Source: Mammaliicoccus vitulinus
GTDB taxonomy: Bacteria > Bacillota > Bacilli > Staphylococcales > Staphylococcaceae
Length of the DNA: 64,000 nt
Direction of reading: 5' to 3'
Assembly: GCF_029024305.1 (NCBI RefSeq)
Contig: NZ_CP118974.1
Location: 2,449,069-2,513,068 of the forward strand
Part shown: positions 17,893 through 29,525 of the stretch, piece by piece
How the letters are laid out: every line of letters begins with the position of its first letter
Numbering within the stretch: the first letter of the stretch is position 1
Position numbers and translations under genes: made by a program
The notes under the pieces: generated by a model
The model's input: the letters and a program-made list of their open reading frames with translations, nothing else
The model's database searches: none
Told to the model about the DNA's origin: nothing

Positions 17893-20800
17893 TTAGTCAG
17901 TAACGACTGGTTCTTGAGGTGAAACTTTTTTCTCAACTTTTTCAAAGTCAACGCCAGTATATCTTCTCATGCCTGTACCAGCAGGAATCAATTTACCGAT
18001 GATAACATTTTCTTTAAGTCCAAGTAAGTTATCACGCTTACCTTTAATGGCAGCATCTGTAAGAACTCTTGTTGTTTCTTGGAATGAAGCTGCTGATAAG
18101 AAACTTTCAGTTTCAAGAGATGCTTTAGTAATACCAAGTAATACAGGTTTTGCAGTCGCCGGACGTTTACGTGTAGCGAATACTTCTCTGTTAGCATCAG
18201 TAAATGTATGAATATCAACTAATGCACCTGGTAATAATTTAGTATCTCCAGCTTCGATAATTCTTACTTTACGAAGCATTTGTCTAACCATAACTTCAAC
18301 GTGTTTATCTGAAATTTCAACACCTTGCATACGGTAAACTTTTTGCACTTCTTTAAGTAAGTATTTCTGTGTAGCATTTAATCCTGCTACTGCTAGTAAT
18401 CCTTTAGGTTCAATTGAACCTTCTGTCATTACTTCACCACGTTCAACGTATTGTCCTTCTTCAACTTTAAGTCGAGAAGTACCAGGAGCGTTATAAGTAC
18501 GGATTTCATTTTCGCCTTTAACTTTAATTTCTTGTTGACGATCTTTAACGATAGTAATTTCAGTTACTTCACCGTTAATTTCAGAAATTACCGCTTGACC
18601 TTTAGGATTACGCGCTTCAAATAACTCTTGAATACGAGGTAAACCTTGGGTAATATCGGCTCCTGCAACACCGCCGGTATGGAATGTACGCATTGTAAGC
18701 TGAGTACCTGGTTCACCAATTGATTGTGCAGCAATTGTACCAACTGCTTCACCAACTTCAACTTGTTCACCAGTTGCTAAGTTCTTACCATAACATTTTT
18801 CACATACACCATGACGTGTGTTACAAGTGAATGCTGAACGGATATGCATTTCAGTAATACCAGCATCAATGATTATTTTAGCAATTTCTGCTGTTATAAG
18901 TTCGTTAACTTTAATGATCACTTCGTCTGTTTCTGGATGACGTAATGTTTCTTTAGAGTAACGACCTTCTATACGTTCAATAAATGGCTCAATTAATTCT
19001 GAACCTTCTCTTATATCAGAAACTAATAATCCTCGGTCAGTACCACAGTCTTCTTCTCTGACGATAACATCTTGTGCTACGTCAACTAGACGACGTGTTA
19101 AGTAACCTGAATCGGCAGTTTTCAGTGCTGTATCGGCAAGACCTTTACGAGCACCGTGAGTTGAGATGAAGTATTCAAGTACTGTTAAACCTTCTCTGAA
19201 TGAAGATTTAATCGGTAACTCGATAATTTTACCAGATGGGTTAGCCATCAAACCACGCATACCAGCTAGCTGAGTGAAGTTAGATGCGTTACCACGCGCT
19301 CCTGAGTCACTCATCATGAAGATTGGGTTTAAGCTGTCTAATGACATCATTAATTTAGCTTGAATATCATCTTTCGCTTTAGTCCAAATTTCAATAATTG
19401 CTGCATAACGTTCGCTTTCAGTGATTAAACCACGGCCAAATTGTTTTTGTACTTTTTCAACTTTAAGATCTGCTTCTCCGATAATTTCTTCTTTCTCAGG
19501 AAGAACCACGATATCAGAAACACCAACTGTAATACCAGCACGAGATGAATATTTAAATCCTAAATCTTTCATCTTATCTAGCATCATTGAAGTATCTGTA
19601 ATATGGAATTTATTGAAGATTTCAGCAATGATTTCACCTAAGAATTTTTTGTTGAATGGTTTAACAAGTTCAACATCTTCTAAGTATTCAATCAAGCCAC
19701 CTTCTGGTAAATCAGTAGGTGAAACAAAATATTTATCTGGTGTTGATTTTTCTAGATTGAAATTAGTCGGTTCATTTAAATATGGGAATGATTCCGGCAT
19801 AATTTCATTAAAGATAACTTTACCAACAGATGTAAGTAATAGTTTGTTATTTTGATCTTCAGTGAATGTTGGATTTTTTAATGATTTTGCTTGAATTGCT
19901 ATACGTGAATGTAAATGTACATATCCATTTGCGTAAGCTTTAATAACTTCATTTGTTTCACTAAAGATATCTCCAGCTCCCATTGCACCTTTACGTTCAA
20001 GTGTTAAGTAATAGTTACCTAGTACCATATCTTGAGAAGGTGTAACAACTGGTTTACCATCTTTAGGGTTTAAAATGTTTTGTGCTGCAAGCATTAACAT
20101 ACGCGCTTCTGCTTGTGCTTCTTTAGATAAAGGAACATGGACAGCCATTTGGTCACCATCAAAGTCAGCGTTATAAGCAGTTGTAACAAGTGGATGAAGT
20201 CTTATCGCACGACCTTCTACTAATGTAGGTTCAAACGCTTGGATACCTAGACGGTGAAGCGTTGGTGCACGGTTTAGTAATACCGGATGTTCTTTGATAA
20301 CATCTTCTAGTACGTCCCAAACTTCTTCTTCCATTCTATCAATTTTGCCTTTTGCATTCTTGATGTTAGTCGCTATTTCTCGTTCAACAAGCTCTTTCAT
20401 GATGAAAGGTTTGAACAATTCAAGCGCCATTTCTTTCGGTAAACCACATTGGTACATTTTAAGGTTAGGACCAACTACGATAACTGAACGACCTGAATAG
20501 TCGACACGCTTACCAAGTAAGTTTTGACGGAAACGACCTTGTTTACCTTTTAACATATGTGATAGTGATTTCAATGGACGGTTACCAGGTCCTGTAACAG
20601 GACGACCACGACGACCATTGTCGATTAACGCATCTACAGCTTCTTGTAACATACGTTTTTCATTTTGAACGATAATACCAGGTGCACCTAAGTCTAATAA
20701 ACGTTTCAAACGATTATTACGGTTAATAACACGACGGTATAAATCATTTAAATCACTTGTTGCGAAACGGCCACCATCTAATTGAACCATTGGACGGATT

Positions 20801-21510
20801 TCAGGTGGGATAATTGGTAACACATCTAAAATCATCCATGATGGTTCGTTACCTGAGTGACGGAATGATTCAACAACTTCTAAACGTTTGATTGCTCTAG
20901 TTAATCTTTGTCCAGTTGCTGATTCTAATTCTTCACGTAATGATTTTAATTCTTTTTCTAAATCAATATTATTTAATAAATCACGGATGGCTTCTGCACC
21001 CATTTTTGCTGAGAATTTACCAGGATATTTATCGTAGTATTCACGATATTCGCCTTCAGTTAATAGTTGTTTCTTATCTAGCCCAGTTGGACCTGGATCG
21101 ATTACAGTATAAGAAGCAAAGTATATAACTTCTTCAAGTGAACGTGGTGACATATCAAGTAATAGTCCCATACGACTTGGGATACCTTTGAAGTACCATA
21201 TATGAGAAACTGGTGCTGCTAATTCAATGTGCCCCATTCTTTCGCGACGCACTTTTGATTTCGTAACTTCTACACCACATCTGTCACAAACCATGCCTTT
21301 ATAACGTACTCTTTTATATTTACCACAACTACATTCCCAGTCCTTAGTTGGACCGAAAATTTTCTCACAGAATAAGCCATCTCTTTCTGGTTTTAACGTA
21401 CGGTAGTTAATTGTTTCTGGTTTTTTCACTTCACCAAATGACCAAGAACGGATCTTCTCAGGTGAAGCAAGTCCTATTTTCATGTAATGGAAATTATTTA
21501 CATCAATCAA
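17893..21510 (-). CDS. rpoC: RNA polymerase subunit beta'
   Basis: Beta' forms the DNA clamp and catalytic centre of RNA polymerase. The 1205-residue protein has the N-terminal zinc site [20 protein letters not shown] near residue 70, the catalytic NADFDGDQM motif near 449-457, and the second zinc site [11 protein letters not shown]. The start is taken as TTG at 21510 ([11 protein letters not shown]), because AAGGAGG lies seven bases before it; the in-frame ATG at 21528 overlaps that ribosome site and cannot be the start. It follows rpoB by 100 bp, with a hairpin between. Confidence 0.97.
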   Translation of the reverse strand: MIDVNNFHYMKIGLASPEKIRSWSFGEVKKPETINYRTLKPERDGLFCEKIFGPTKDWECSCGKYKRVRYKGMVCDRCGVEVTKSKVRRERMGHIELAAPVSHIWYFKGIPSRMGLLLDMSPRSLEEVIYFASYTVIDPGPTGLDKKQLLTEGEYREYYDKYPGKFSAKMGAEAIRDLLNNIDLEKELKSLREELESATGQRLTRAIKRLEVVESFRHSGNEPSWMILDVLPIIPPEIRPMVQLDGGRFATSDLNDLYRRVINRNNRLKRLLDLGAPGIIVQNEKRMLQEAVDALIDNGRRGRPVTGPGNRPLKSLSHMLKGKQGRFRQNLLGKRVDYSGRSVIVVGPNLKMYQCGLPKEMALELFKPFIMKELVEREIATNIKNAKGKIDRMEEEVWDVLEDVIKEHPVLLNRAPTLHRLGIQAFEPTLVEGRAIRLHPLVTTAYNADFDGDQMAVHVPLSKEAQAEARMLMLAAQNILNPKDGKPVVTPSQDMVLGNYYLTLERKGAMGAGDIFSETNEVIKAYANGYVHLHSRIAIQAKSLKNPTFTEDQNNKLLLTSVGKVIFNEIMPESFPYLNEPTNFNLEKSTPDKYFVSPTDLPEGGLIEYLEDVELVKPFNKKFLGEIIAEIFNKFHITDTSMMLDKMKDLGFKYSSRAGITVGVSDIVVLPEKEEIIGEADLKVEKVQKQFGRGLITESERYAAIIEIWTKAKDDIQAKLMMSLDSLNPIFMMSDSGARGNASNFTQLAGMRGLMANPSGKIIELPIKSSFREGLTVLEYFISTHGARKGLADTALKTADSGYLTRRLVDVAQDVIVREEDCGTDRGLLVSDIREGSELIEPFIERIEGRYSKETLRHPETDEVIIKVNELITAEIAKIIIDAGITEMHIRSAFTCNTRHGVCEKCYGKNLATGEQVEVGEAVGTIAAQSIGEPGTQLTMRTFHTGGVAGADITQGLPRIQELFEARNPKGQAVISEINGEVTEITIVKDRQQEIKVKGENEIRTYNAPGTSRLKVEEGQYVERGEVMTEGSIEPKGLLAVAGLNATQKYLLKEVQKVYRMQGVEISDKHVEVMVRQMLRKVRIIEAGDTKLLPGALVDIHTFTDANREVFATRKRPATAKPVLLGITKASLETESFLSAASFQETTRVLTDAAIKGKRDNLLGLKENVIIGKLIPAGTGMRRYTGVDFEKVEKKVSPQEPVVTD

Positions 21511-21570
21511 GGAGCCTACCTCCTTCAATTTAAATTAGTTGTGCCGGTTGATTGATAATGTATAACAAAT

Positions 21571-21603
21571 GAAAAGCGCAAATGTCTTACCAAATGCGCT
21601 TTA
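21571..21603 (-). terminator. Intercistronic hairpin between rpoB and rpoC
   Basis: On the minus strand, AAAGCGCATTTG and CATTTGCGCTTTT form an imperfect stem followed by four U residues, between the rpoB stop and the rpoC ribosome site. It is probably an attenuator or processing signal rather than a full stop. Confidence 0.55.
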
Positions 21604-21610
21604 TTAACTT

Positions 21611-24600
21611 TTAATCAGTTACTTGTTGTCCTTCTATTGCTGCATCTTGTGAAACACCTAACTCAACTTTCTTGTCCATCATTTCTTCATCTTCTAAATC
21701 ACGCATTTCGATTTCGTTATCATGTTCGTCCATAACTTTAACGTCTAGACCTAAACTTTGTAACTCTTTCATTAACACGCGGAATGATTCAGGAACACCC
21801 GGTTTAGGGATGTTTTCACCTTTTACGATGGCTTCGTAAGTTTTAACACGACCTACAGTATCATCAGATTTATAAGTTAAAATCTCTTGTAAAGTATATG
21901 CAGCACCATAAGCTTCAAGTGCCCATACCTCCATCTCACCGAAACGTTGTCCACCAAACTGTGCTTTACCGCCCAGTGGTTGTTGTGTAACAAGTGAGTA
22001 TGGTCCAGTAGAACGTGCGTGCAATTTGTCATCTACCATGTGTGCAAGTTTAAGCATATACATAACACCTACAGATACACGGTTGTCAAACGGTTCACCA
22101 GTACGACCATCGTAAAGTACAGTTTTACCATCACGGGCCATACCTGCTTCTTCAATAGTTGACCAAACATCATCATCGTTTGCACCATCAAATACTGGTG
22201 AAGCAACATGAATACCTAAATTCTTAGCTGCCATTCCAAGATGAAGTTCTAATACTTGTCCGATATTCATACGAGAAGGTACACCTAGTGGGTTTAACAT
22301 GATATCAATTGGTGTGCCATCTGGTAAGTAAGGCATATCTTCTTCTGGTAAAATACGAGAAATAACACCTTTGTTACCATGACGTCCACACATTTTATCT
22401 CCGACATGTATTTTACGTTTTTGAACGATATATACACGTACTAATTGGTTAACACCTGGAGATAATGAATCATCGCCTTCTTCTCTATTAAATACTTTAA
22501 CATCTAATACAATACCACCTGCACCATGAGGTACACGTAATGATGTATCACGAACTTCACGAGCTTTTTCACCAAAGATTGCATGTAATAATCTTTCTTC
22601 AGCAGTTAGTTCAGTTACACCTTTAGGCGTTACTTTACCAACAAGAATATCCCCGTCTTTAACTTCTGCACCAACGTAAACAATACCACGATCATCTAAG
22701 TTTTTAAGTGCATTATCAGAAACGTTAGGAATATCACGTGTGATTTCTTCAGGTCCTAATTTAGTATCACGAGCTTCTGATTCATACTCTTCAACGTGAA
22801 TTGAAGTGTAAACGTCATCTTTAACTAAACGTTCACTCATGATTACAGCATCCTCGTAGTTATAACCGTCCCATGTCATGAAACCAACAACTACGTTACG
22901 ACCAAGTGCCATTTCACCTAATTCCATTGAAGGACCATCAGCTAAAATTTCACCTTTATCCACAATGTCACCACTCGAAATGATTGGACGTTGATTATAA
23001 CAAGTACCAGAGTTACTACGCTTGAATTTAGATAATGGGTAACGGTCTAATTCCGTTTCGATTTCTTTACCATTTTCTTCAACAATACGTCTAACTAAAA
23101 TTTCTTTAGCTTCAACGTGTTCAACTCTACCTTTAAATTTCGCAACTACAGCTGCTCCTGAATCACGTGCAGTCACATGTTCCATACCTGTACCAACAAA
23201 TGGCGCTTCAGGATTCATTAAAGGCACTGCTTGACGTTGCATGTTTGCACCCATAAGCGCACGGTTAGAGTCATCGTTTTCTAAGAAAGGAATACATGCT
23301 GTCGCAGCAGAAACAACCTGTTTAGGTGATACATCCATGTAATCCATACGTTCTTTAGGTTTCGTAGTATTATCCCCACGGAAACGACAAAGTACTTCAT
23401 CATCAACGAATTTACCTGTTTCATCAAGTACTGAGTTTGCTTGCGCTACAACATAGCTGTCTTCTTCGTCAGCTGTTAAATAGTCAATTCTGTCAGTAAC
23501 TTGGTTTGTTTCGATATTAACCTTACGATAAGGCGTTTCAATAAAACCAAATTCATTAACTCTCGCATAACTTGATAAAGAGTTAATTAAACCGATGTTT
23601 GGTCCCTCAGGTGTTTCAATTGGACACATACGACCATAGTGAGAATAGTGAACGTCACGTACTTCCATACCAGCACGTTCACGAGTTAAACCGCCGGGTC
23701 CTAATGCAGATAGACGACGTTTATGAGTTAACTCAGCTAATGGGTTTGCTTGGTCCATGAATTGAGATAATTGAGAACTACCAAAGAATTCTTTAATAGA
23801 CGCAATAACTGGACGAATATTAATTAATTGTTGAGGTGTGATTGATTCAGTATCTTGAATTGACATACGTTCACGTACGACACGTTCCATACGTGATAAA
23901 CCAATTCTAAATTGGTTTTGTAATAATTCGCCTACTGAACGTAAACGACGATTACCTAAGTGGTCAATATCATCTGTATAACCTACACCATGTAACAAGT
24001 TAAAGAAATATGATAATGAAGAAATAATATCTGCTGGCGTAATGCATTTCACTGCTTCATCAGGGAACGCATTACCAATCACTGTTGTTGTACGTTTTTC
24101 TTCATCACCAGGAATGTAAATTTTAACTGCTTGTACTTCAACTGGTTCATCTAATACACCACTATTTAATTCATATACATGAATATTAGCGTTAGATTCT
24201 AATACGTCAATAATTTTATCTAAATTACGACGATCTAGTACAGTACCTTCTTCAGCTGCAATTTCACCTGTTTCAACATCAACGATAGGTTCAGCTAACG
24301 TTTGGTTGAATAAACGGTGTTTAAGATGTAATTTTTTATTCATTTTATAACGACCTACGCTTGCTAAATCATAACGTTTTGGGTCGAAGAAACGTGAATA
24401 TAATAAACTTTTAGCGTTCTCTACTGTTGGTGGTTCTCCCGGACGTAAACGCTCATAGATTTCAAGCAATGCTTGATCTGTTGTTTCAGTATTATCTTTG
24501 TCTAATGCGTTTCTAAGGTATTCGTTATCACCAAGTAAATCAATGATTTCTTGATCAGATGAGAAACCTAGTGCACGGACTAATACTGAAATTGGTAATT

Positions 24601-25165
24601 TACGAGTTCTATCTATTCTTACGTAAGGAACATCTTTCGCATCTGTTTCATACTCTAACCATGCACCACGGTTAGGAATTACAGTTGTTCCAAAACTCAC
24701 TTTACCGTTTTTATCAACTTTTTCATTGAAATAAACGGATGGTGAACGTACAAGTTGAGATACAATAACACGTTCTGCACCATTAATTACGAAAGTACCA
24801 GTGTCAGTCATTAATGGGAAATCACCCATAAATACTTCTTGGTCTTTTACTTCGCCTGTTTCTTTATTGATTAAACGGACTTTAACGCGTAATGGCGCGG
24901 AATATGTCGCATCACGGTTTTTAGACTCCTCTAAATCATACTTCGGTTCACCTAAACGGTAATCTACGAATTCTAAAGATAAGTTACCTGTAAAGTCATC
25001 AATTGGAGAAATGTCTCGGAACATTTCAAGTAAACCTTCTTTAAGAAACCATTGATATGATTTCGTTTGAATCTCGATTAAGTTAGGTAGTTCTAAAATT
25101 TCGGAAATTCTCGCATAACTTCTACGAACACGATGTCTTCCATACTGGATAAGTTGACCTGTCAA
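21611..25165 (-). CDS. rpoB: RNA polymerase subunit beta
   Basis: Beta is the second catalytic subunit of RNA polymerase. The 1184-residue protein is full length. The rifampicin-binding cluster reads [20 protein letters not shown] then [10 protein letters not shown], the sensitive wild-type pattern. The start is taken as TTG at 25165 ([11 protein letters not shown]), eight bases after GAGGGG; the GTG at 25174 is flush against the ribosome site. A TTGACT -35-like element with TATTAT lies near 25230, but with poor spacing. It is separated from rsmC by about 200 bp and may have its own promoter. Confidence 0.97.
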   Translation of the reverse strand: MTGQLIQYGRHRVRRSYARISEILELPNLIEIQTKSYQWFLKEGLLEMFRDISPIDDFTGNLSLEFVDYRLGEPKYDLEESKNRDATYSAPLRVKVRLINKETGEVKDQEVFMGDFPLMTDTGTFVINGAERVIVSQLVRSPSVYFNEKVDKNGKVSFGTTVIPNRGAWLEYETDAKDVPYVRIDRTRKLPISVLVRALGFSSDQEIIDLLGDNEYLRNALDKDNTETTDQALLEIYERLRPGEPPTVENAKSLLYSRFFDPKRYDLASVGRYKMNKKLHLKHRLFNQTLAEPIVDVETGEIAAEEGTVLDRRNLDKIIDVLESNANIHVYELNSGVLDEPVEVQAVKIYIPGDEEKRTTTVIGNAFPDEAVKCITPADIISSLSYFFNLLHGVGYTDDIDHLGNRRLRSVGELLQNQFRIGLSRMERVVRERMSIQDTESITPQQLINIRPVIASIKEFFGSSQLSQFMDQANPLAELTHKRRLSALGPGGLTRERAGMEVRDVHYSHYGRMCPIETPEGPNIGLINSLSSYARVNEFGFIETPYRKVNIETNQVTDRIDYLTADEEDSYVVAQANSVLDETGKFVDDEVLCRFRGDNTTKPKERMDYMDVSPKQVVSAATACIPFLENDDSNRALMGANMQRQAVPLMNPEAPFVGTGMEHVTARDSGAAVVAKFKGRVEHVEAKEILVRRIVEENGKEIETELDRYPLSKFKRSNSGTCYNQRPIISSGDIVDKGEILADGPSMELGEMALGRNVVVGFMTWDGYNYEDAVIMSERLVKDDVYTSIHVEEYESEARDTKLGPEEITRDIPNVSDNALKNLDDRGIVYVGAEVKDGDILVGKVTPKGVTELTAEERLLHAIFGEKAREVRDTSLRVPHGAGGIVLDVKVFNREEGDDSLSPGVNQLVRVYIVQKRKIHVGDKMCGRHGNKGVISRILPEEDMPYLPDGTPIDIMLNPLGVPSRMNIGQVLELHLGMAAKNLGIHVASPVFDGANDDDVWSTIEEAGMARDGKTVLYDGRTGEPFDNRVSVGVMYMLKLAHMVDDKLHARSTGPYSLVTQQPLGGKAQFGGQRFGEMEVWALEAYGAAYTLQEILTYKSDDTVGRVKTYEAIVKGENIPKPGVPESFRVLMKELQSLGLDVKVMDEHDNEIEMRDLEDEEMMDKKVELGVSQDAAIEGQQVTD

Positions 25166-25371
25166 CAGATTCACCCCTCAAATATTGTGAATATAACTTT
25201 GCGCCTTACAAAATAAATATAATAAGACAAAAAGAAAACGGAAAGTCAATGATTCCATTTTCTATTTCGTACGACTTATTCCTAACATTCAATTAAGGGC
25301 GACGCAAAAGTACACACTTATTGAATATAATTTTTAACATTCTATTACTATATCAGAACAAAACACCAAAA

Positions 25372-25980
25372 TCAAGCTTTTACACTTTTTAAAATGTAAT
25401 AACCCTTGCTTTTTTCTATTGTTTCTGCATTGCCATAAAGGGCTTGCATTTTCTTCTTCGCAGAAGGCATTCCTTGTTTCTTTTGAATTACGACCCAAAG
25501 CTCTCCACCACTAGTTAATACATCATCACTTTGTTCAATTATTCGATGTACAACTTCTTTTCCAGCTCTTATAGGTGGATTTGTTAGTACATAATCAAAT
25601 TTCAAATCTAATACAGCATCTAAACAATTGCTCGTTTTTATGTCTGCATTGCTAATTTGATTAATCTTTTTATTCTCTTTCGCTAAGTCCAATGCGCGTT
25701 CGTTAACATCCACTAATGTTATTTCACTATGAGGAAGTACTTTTGCACACATTAAACCTATAGGACCGTATCCGCAACCTACATCCAATATTTTCTTTTT
25801 AGGACCAGGGGGGTTAGCATTTAAAAAAGTAGAAACTAATAAATCAGATCCAAAATCTATTTTCCCTTTTGAGAAAACACCATGATCTGTCTGAAGGGAG
25901 AGTTTGATGTCGCGGTAGAAATAATCGAAATTTTCTCGTTCCGACTTCACATTTGGATCATTATCAAAATAATGACTCAT
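25372..25980 (-). CDS. rsmC: 16S rRNA (guanine-N2) methyltransferase RsmC-like (YbxB)
   Basis: This 202-residue class I SAM-dependent methyltransferase is related to RsmC, which methylates G1207 of 16S rRNA. The SAM-binding motif VGCGYGPIGL is near residues 68-77, and the catalytic motif NPPIRAG near residue 138 is of the NPPF/Y type for exocyclic amino methylation. It sits between rplL and rpoB, the same place as ybxB in B. subtilis. Homology and context support an rRNA target, though the exact guanine is not proven. Confidence 0.88.
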   Translation of the reverse strand: MSHYFDNDPNVKSERENFDYFYRDIKLSLQTDHGVFSKGKIDFGSDLLVSTFLNANPPGPKKKILDVGCGYGPIGLMCAKVLPHSEITLVDVNERALDLAKENKKINQISNADIKTSNCLDAVLDLKFDYVLTNPPIRAGKEVVHRIIEQSDDVLTSGGELWVVIQKKQGMPSAKKKMQALYGNAETIEKSKGYYILKSVKA

Positions 25981-26014
25981 TACGCCACCTCTTTATTGCA
26001 TTTAATGAGTAAAG

Positions 26015-26047
26015 AAAAACCCGTTATCATGATAATAACGGGTTTTT
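26015..26047 (-). terminator. Terminator after rplL
   Basis: A perfect stem, ACCCGTTATCATGATAATAA paired with its complement through CCCGTTAT/ATAACGGG, carries A-runs and U-runs on both sides. It lies 16 bp past the rplL stop and separates rplJL from rsmC-rpoB. Confidence 0.9.
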
Positions 26048-26062
26048 GATTTAATACGGAGA

Positions 26063-26425
26063 TTATTTTACTTCTACAGATGCGCCAACTTCTTCTAATT
26101 TTTCTTTTAAAGCTTCAGCGTCTTCTTTAGATAAACCTTCTTTAACAACTTTAGGAGCGTTGTCTACGATTTCTTTAGCTTCTTTTAAGCCTAAACCAGT
26201 TATTTCTTTAACTGCTTTAACAACTTTAATTTTTGAATCTCCAGCTGAAGTTAATTCAACGTTGAATTCAGTTTGTTCAGCTGCTGCGTCTGCACCAGCT
26301 GCGCCAGCTGATGCTACTGGAGCTGCTGCTGTTACACCAAATTCTTCTTCAATAGCTTTTACTAAGTCGTTTAATTCTAATACTGACATTTCTTTGATTT
26401 CTTCGATAATTTTTTCATTAGTCAT
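26063..26425 (-). CDS. rplL: 50S ribosomal protein L7/L12
   Basis: L7/L12 forms the flexible stalk that recruits translational GTPases. The 120-residue protein has an N-terminal dimerisation part, an alanine-rich hinge ([19 protein letters not shown], about 33-51), and the globular C-terminal domain with [15 protein letters not shown]. It lies 40 bp downstream of rplJ and is co-transcribed with it; the L10 leader controls both. Confidence 0.98.
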   Translation of the reverse strand: MTNEKIIEEIKEMSVLELNDLVKAIEEEFGVTAAAPVASAGAAGADAAAEQTEFNVELTSAGDSKIKVVKAVKEITGLGLKEAKEIVDNAPKVVKEGLSKEDAEALKEKLEEVGASVEVK

Positions 26426-26465
26426 GATATATATCCTCCATTAATTGATTTTATTTGTTGCTGAA

Positions 26466-26972
26466 TTATTCAGCACTTTCTTCTTTTTGTTCTCCGACAG
26501 CTTTAACTGCATAAGCAAAGTTACGAACTGGAGCTTGTAATACAGATAGTAACATTGATACAAGACCATCTTTTGATGGTAATGAACCGATTGTGTTAAC
26601 TTCTTCTGCAGAAACAACTCGTCCTTCAATAACACCTGCTTTGATTTCTAATGCTTCGTTTGCTTTAGCAAAGTCAGCAAGAATTTTCGCTGGCTCAACA
26701 ACTTCTTCATTTGAAAAAGCAATTGCGTTAGGACCAGTTAATGACTCTTCTAAACCTTCGATTCCAGCAGCTTCAGCAGCACGACGAACTAAAGTATTTT
26801 TGTAAACTTTATATTCGATACCAGCTTCACGTAATTGTTTACGTAATTCAGTAACTTGCGCAACTGTTAAACCACGGTAATCCACAAGAATTGTTGAAAC
26901 AGAATTTTTAAATTGTTCTGTAATTAGATCAACTTTTTGTTGTTTCACTTCAACGATTTTTGAATTAGACAT
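26466..26972 (-). CDS. rplJ: 50S ribosomal protein L10
   Basis: L10 anchors L7/L12 dimers to 23S rRNA. The 168-residue protein has the RNA-binding N-terminal domain ([31 protein letters not shown]) and a C-terminal helix for L7/L12. The gene is preceded by a long structured leader with a terminator, the ribosomal L10 autoregulatory leader, and by its own strong promoter. Confidence 0.98.
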   Translation of the reverse strand: MSNSKIVEVKQQKVDLITEQFKNSVSTILVDYRGLTVAQVTELRKQLREAGIEYKVYKNTLVRRAAEAAGIEGLEESLTGPNAIAFSNEEVVEPAKILADFAKANEALEIKAGVIEGRVVSAEEVNTIGSLPSKDGLVSMLLSVLQAPVRNFAYAVKAVGEQKEESAE

Positions 26973-27023
26973 CTTTACACCTCCATATTATTTATCACGT
27001 GCTTTTATGATGAGGTTTCTCAA

Positions 27024-27155
27024 CAAAAAAGCACTTTTTACCTACGGCAAAAAGTGCTTGAAATTTATACGTTCAAGTCAATTTAGGCCTCGGTAGGATT
27101 AACTTTTAAGTCCCAAAATGAACTCCTACTGTCTTAGGTTAAATATTACACATCA
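27024..27155 (-). promoter_or_regulatory. Ribosomal L10 leader with attenuator
   Basis: The minus-strand leader between the promoter and rplJ contains CCTAAGACAGTAGGAG and AATCCTACCGAGGCCTAA, the two complementary arms of the L10 leader family, followed by a strong terminator (AAGCACTTTTT ... AAAAAGTGCTTTTTTG, 27024-27060). L10 (or the L10-L7/L12 complex) is expected to bind and favour termination, so controlling rplJL. Confidence 0.85.
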
Positions 27156-27158
27156 AAA

Positions 27159-27187
27159 ACTATAACGCGTTTCGGACGTGAAGTCAA
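27159..27187 (-). promoter_or_regulatory. Sigma-A promoter of rplJL
   Basis: On the minus strand, -35 TTGACT (27182-27187) and -10 TATAGT (27159-27164) have a 17-bp spacer, just downstream of rplA and ahead of the L10 leader. Confidence 0.82.
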
Positions 27188-27199
27188 TATATTTATATT

Positions 27200-27892
27200 T
27201 TAAAGTTTGAAGCTTGAAGTATCAACTTTGATACCAGGGCCCATTGTTGTTGTAACAGCAACAGACTTGAAGTAAGTACCTTTAGATGATGATGGTTTAG
27301 CTTTTGTTAATGTATCTTTGATTGTTTTGAAGTTTTCAACTAATTGTTGCTCTTCAAATGATACTTTACCAATAGATGCATGAACAATACCAGATTTTTC
27401 AGCACGGTATTCTACTTTACCTGCTTTAATTTCTCCGACTGCCTTTTGGATATCCATAGTAACTGTACCAGTTTTAGGGTTTGGCATTAAACCTTTAGGT
27501 CCTAATACACGACCAAGTTTACCAACTTCACCCATCATATCAGGTGTAGCTACGATTACATCAAATTCGAACCAACCTTGGTTGATTTTATTAATGTATT
27601 CTTCACCTACATAGTCTGCTCCAGCTTCTTCTGCTTCTTTAATTTTATCGCCTTTAGCGAATACTAATACACGTTGTGTTTTACCAGTACCGTGTGGTAA
27701 TACTACAGCACCACGGATTTGTTGGTCATTTTTACGAGTATCAATACCTAAACGAAATGCAACTTCTACAGATGCATCAAAGTTAACAGTACTTGTTTCT
27801 TTTGCTAATTTGATCGCTTCTTCTATTTCATATGTTGAATTACGGTCAACTTTAGCAATTGCTTCTTGATACTTTTTACCTTTTTTAGCCAT
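27200..27892 (-). CDS. rplA: 50S ribosomal protein L1
   Basis: L1 binds the mobile stalk of 23S rRNA and also acts as translational repressor of its own operon. The 230-residue protein has the typical [25 protein letters not shown] and the [14 protein letters not shown] segment near 126-139. It lies 115 bp downstream of rplK. A stem-loop resembling the rRNA L1 site (27911-27938) is directly ahead of its ribosome site, consistent with autoregulation. Confidence 0.98.
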   Translation of the reverse strand: MAKKGKKYQEAIAKVDRNSTYEIEEAIKLAKETSTVNFDASVEVAFRLGIDTRKNDQQIRGAVVLPHGTGKTQRVLVFAKGDKIKEAEEAGADYVGEEYINKINQGWFEFDVIVATPDMMGEVGKLGRVLGPKGLMPNPKTGTVTMDIQKAVGEIKAGKVEYRAEKSGIVHASIGKVSFEEQQLVENFKTIKDTLTKAKPSSSKGTYFKSVAVTTTMGPGIKVDTSSFKL

Positions 27893-27910
27893 ATTGTTTT
27901 TCCTCCTTTA

Positions 27911-27938
27911 GTGGTTTTAGCGGAATGTTACCTCCCAC
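27911..27938 (-). promoter_or_regulatory. Candidate L1-binding mRNA stem-loop ahead of rplA
   Basis: Minus strand GTGGGAGGTAAC then ATTCCGCTAAAACCAC forms GTGG/CCAC with an asymmetric internal loop and GG/CC. It closely resembles the helix-76 L1 site of 23S rRNA (GGUGGGAGG opposite CCU-UGAAAUACCACC in E. coli), including the A-rich 3' bulge. It ends 12 bases before the GGAGG of rplA. Confidence 0.55.
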
Positions 27939-28007
27939 GTGCATTGCTATAAAGACAATGCAATAGCAGACAGCGAAACAGCCGCCTGCTTAAACTTAAA
28001 ATTTCAA

Positions 28008-28430
28008 TTATTCTACGACAATACCCATACTACGTGCAGTACCTTCAACGATACGTATAGCTGCTTCTTCAGATGCTGCATTTAAGTCAGGCATTTTAGT
28101 GTTAGCAATTTCACGTACTTGGTCTTGAGTTACTGTTGCAACTTTAGTTTTGTTAGGTTCACCTGAACCTTTTTCTACTTTAGCTGCTTTTTTAAGTAAT
28201 ACTGCTGCAGGTGGTGTCTTAGTGATGAAAGTAAATGAACGATCTTCAAATACTGTAATTTCAACTGGAATGATTAAACCTGCTTGCTCTTGTGTACGAG
28301 CGTTGAATTCTTTACAGAATCCCATAATATTCACACCGGCTTGACCTAATGCAGGACCAACTGGTGGTGCTGGATTCGCTTTACCTGCAGGAATTTGCAA
28401 TTTAACTACTTTAACTACTTTTTTAGCCAC
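28008..28430 (-). CDS. rplK: 50S ribosomal protein L11
   Basis: L11 is part of the GTPase-associated centre and the thiostrepton/RelA stimulation site. The 140-residue protein begins [30 protein letters not shown] and has the proline-rich interdomain region expected. The start is taken as GTG at 28430, eight bases after AAGGAGG; the GTG at 28439 overlaps that site. It heads rplK-rplA and follows nusG by about 150 bp. Confidence 0.97.
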   Translation of the reverse strand: MAKKVVKVVKLQIPAGKANPAPPVGPALGQAGVNIMGFCKEFNARTQEQAGLIIPVEITVFEDRSFTFITKTPPAAVLLKKAAKVEKGSGEPNKTKVATVTQDQVREIANTKMPDLNAASEEAAIRIVEGTARSMGIVVE

Positions 28431-28456
28431 GATGTGCACCTCCTTGATATCGTGAT

Positions 28457-28490
28457 GTGGTCATGGGGTAATGATATTTTACCCTCCCAC
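28457..28490 (-). promoter_or_regulatory. Candidate L1-binding mRNA stem-loop ahead of rplK
   Basis: Minus strand GTGGGAGGGTAA then TTACCCCATGACCAC pairs as GTGG/CCAC plus GGGTAA/TTACCC with a small asymmetric loop, the same architecture as the site ahead of rplA. A second hairpin (GGTCGCGC/GCGCAACC) lies just upstream near 28510-28540. Confidence 0.5.
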
Positions 28491-28577
28491 TCTTCATTTC
28501 GTAATGAAATGGTTGCGCATAGTCCGAGCGCGACCTTTAAATAATAACATTGAAATTTTAAAATTTCAAGTGTTTTT

Positions 28578-29126
28578 TTACAACTTTTCAATTTGGTCGA
28601 ATTCTACTTCAACCGGTGTTTCTCTACCAAACATATCTACAAGTACAGTTAATTTATACTTCTCAACATCTATTTCTTTAATTTCGCCAACTTGGTTACT
28701 AAACGGACCACTTGTTACACGAACTTGCTCACCTAGTTCAACTTTAACATCGACTGTTTTTTCTGACATACCCATTTGTTTCAAAATAAATTTCGCTTCA
28801 TCAGGTAATAGTGGGTTAGGTTTAGAACCTGCACCTGCAGATCCAACAAATCCTGTAACACCAGGTGTATTTCTGACAATATACCATGATTCATCTGTCA
28901 TGATTAATTCTACTAATACATAACCTGGAAATGTCTTTTTAATTGTTGTTTTCGCTTTACCATCTTTAATAGAAGTTTCTTCTTCTTCTGGAATTACAAC
29001 TCTAAAGATTTGTTCTTGCATATTCATTGTATCTACACGCTTTTCAAGGTTAGTTTTAACTTTATTTTCATAACCTGAATAAGTGTGGACTGCGTACCAT
29101 CGTTTAGCGCCTATATCTTCTGACAT
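28578..29126 (-). CDS. nusG: Transcription elongation factor NusG
   Basis: NusG binds the RNA polymerase clamp and affects pausing and termination. The 182-residue protein has the NGN domain (RWYAVHTYSGYENKVK ... FPGYVLVELIMTDESWYIVRNTPGVTGFVG) followed by a KOW motif near residue 130 (LGEQVRVTSGPFSNQVGEI). It follows secE closely, the standard secE-nusG-rplK order, and has a normal ribosome site. Confidence 0.97.
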   Translation of the reverse strand: MSEDIGAKRWYAVHTYSGYENKVKTNLEKRVDTMNMQEQIFRVVIPEEEETSIKDGKAKTTIKKTFPGYVLVELIMTDESWYIVRNTPGVTGFVGSAGAGSKPNPLLPDEAKFILKQMGMSEKTVDVKVELGEQVRVTSGPFSNQVGEIKEIDVEKYKLTVLVDMFGRETPVEVEFDQIEKL

Positions 29127-29140
29127 TTTGCCACTCCTTA

Positions 29141-29320
29141 CTATCTAATAAAATTAATTAATTCTGTAATTCCTAAATCTAATGCATAGAAAAAGATTAA
29201 GAAAAAGATTACTGTACACACCACTATCGTTGTATATTTAACAAGTTCTTTGCCTGTTGGCCAACTTGTTTTTTGCATTTCGGATTTTACGCCTTGAAAG
29301 AAGTTTTCTTTTTTAGCCAT
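29141..29320 (-). CDS. secE: Preprotein translocase subunit SecE
   Basis: SecE is a small essential membrane subunit of the SecYEG channel. Translating the minus strand gives 59 residues, [20 protein letters not shown] followed by PTGKELVKY and one transmembrane helix (about residues 31-47, [17 protein letters not shown]). The [14 protein letters not shown] amphipathic segment is the conserved SecE signature. GGAGG lies before the ATG. It lies between rpmG and nusG. Confidence 0.95.
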   Translation of the reverse strand: MAKKENFFQGVKSEMQKTSWPTGKELVKYTTIVVCTVIFFLIFFYALDLGITELINFIR

Positions 29321-29334
29321 TGATTTTCCTCCTT

Positions 29335-29475
29335 TTAGATGGATTCTTTATGCAATGTATGCGTATTACAAGTTTTACAAAACTTTTTTAGCTCTAATCG
29401 TTCATCTGTATCTTTTTTAGGGACTGTATAATTCCTAGCTCCGCATTTCTCGCAATTTAAAGGGACTTTTCTCAT
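29335..29475 (-). CDS. rpmG: 50S ribosomal protein L33
   Basis: The minus strand encodes a 46-residue L33 starting [18 protein letters not shown]. Both CxxC pairs (C8/C11 and C33/C36) are present, so it is a zinc-binding (C+) form. It stands directly ahead of secE, a common Firmicute arrangement. A GGTGATAAG sequence just precedes the ATG and provides a modest ribosome site. The sigH stop precedes it by about 50 bp. Confidence 0.93.
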   Translation of the reverse strand: MRKVPLNCEKCGARNYTVPKKDTDERLELKKFCKTCNTHTLHKESI

Positions 29476-29525
29476 CTTATCACCTAATTCATTCTAATCC
29501 TAGATTAATATACAAAACAAAACAC

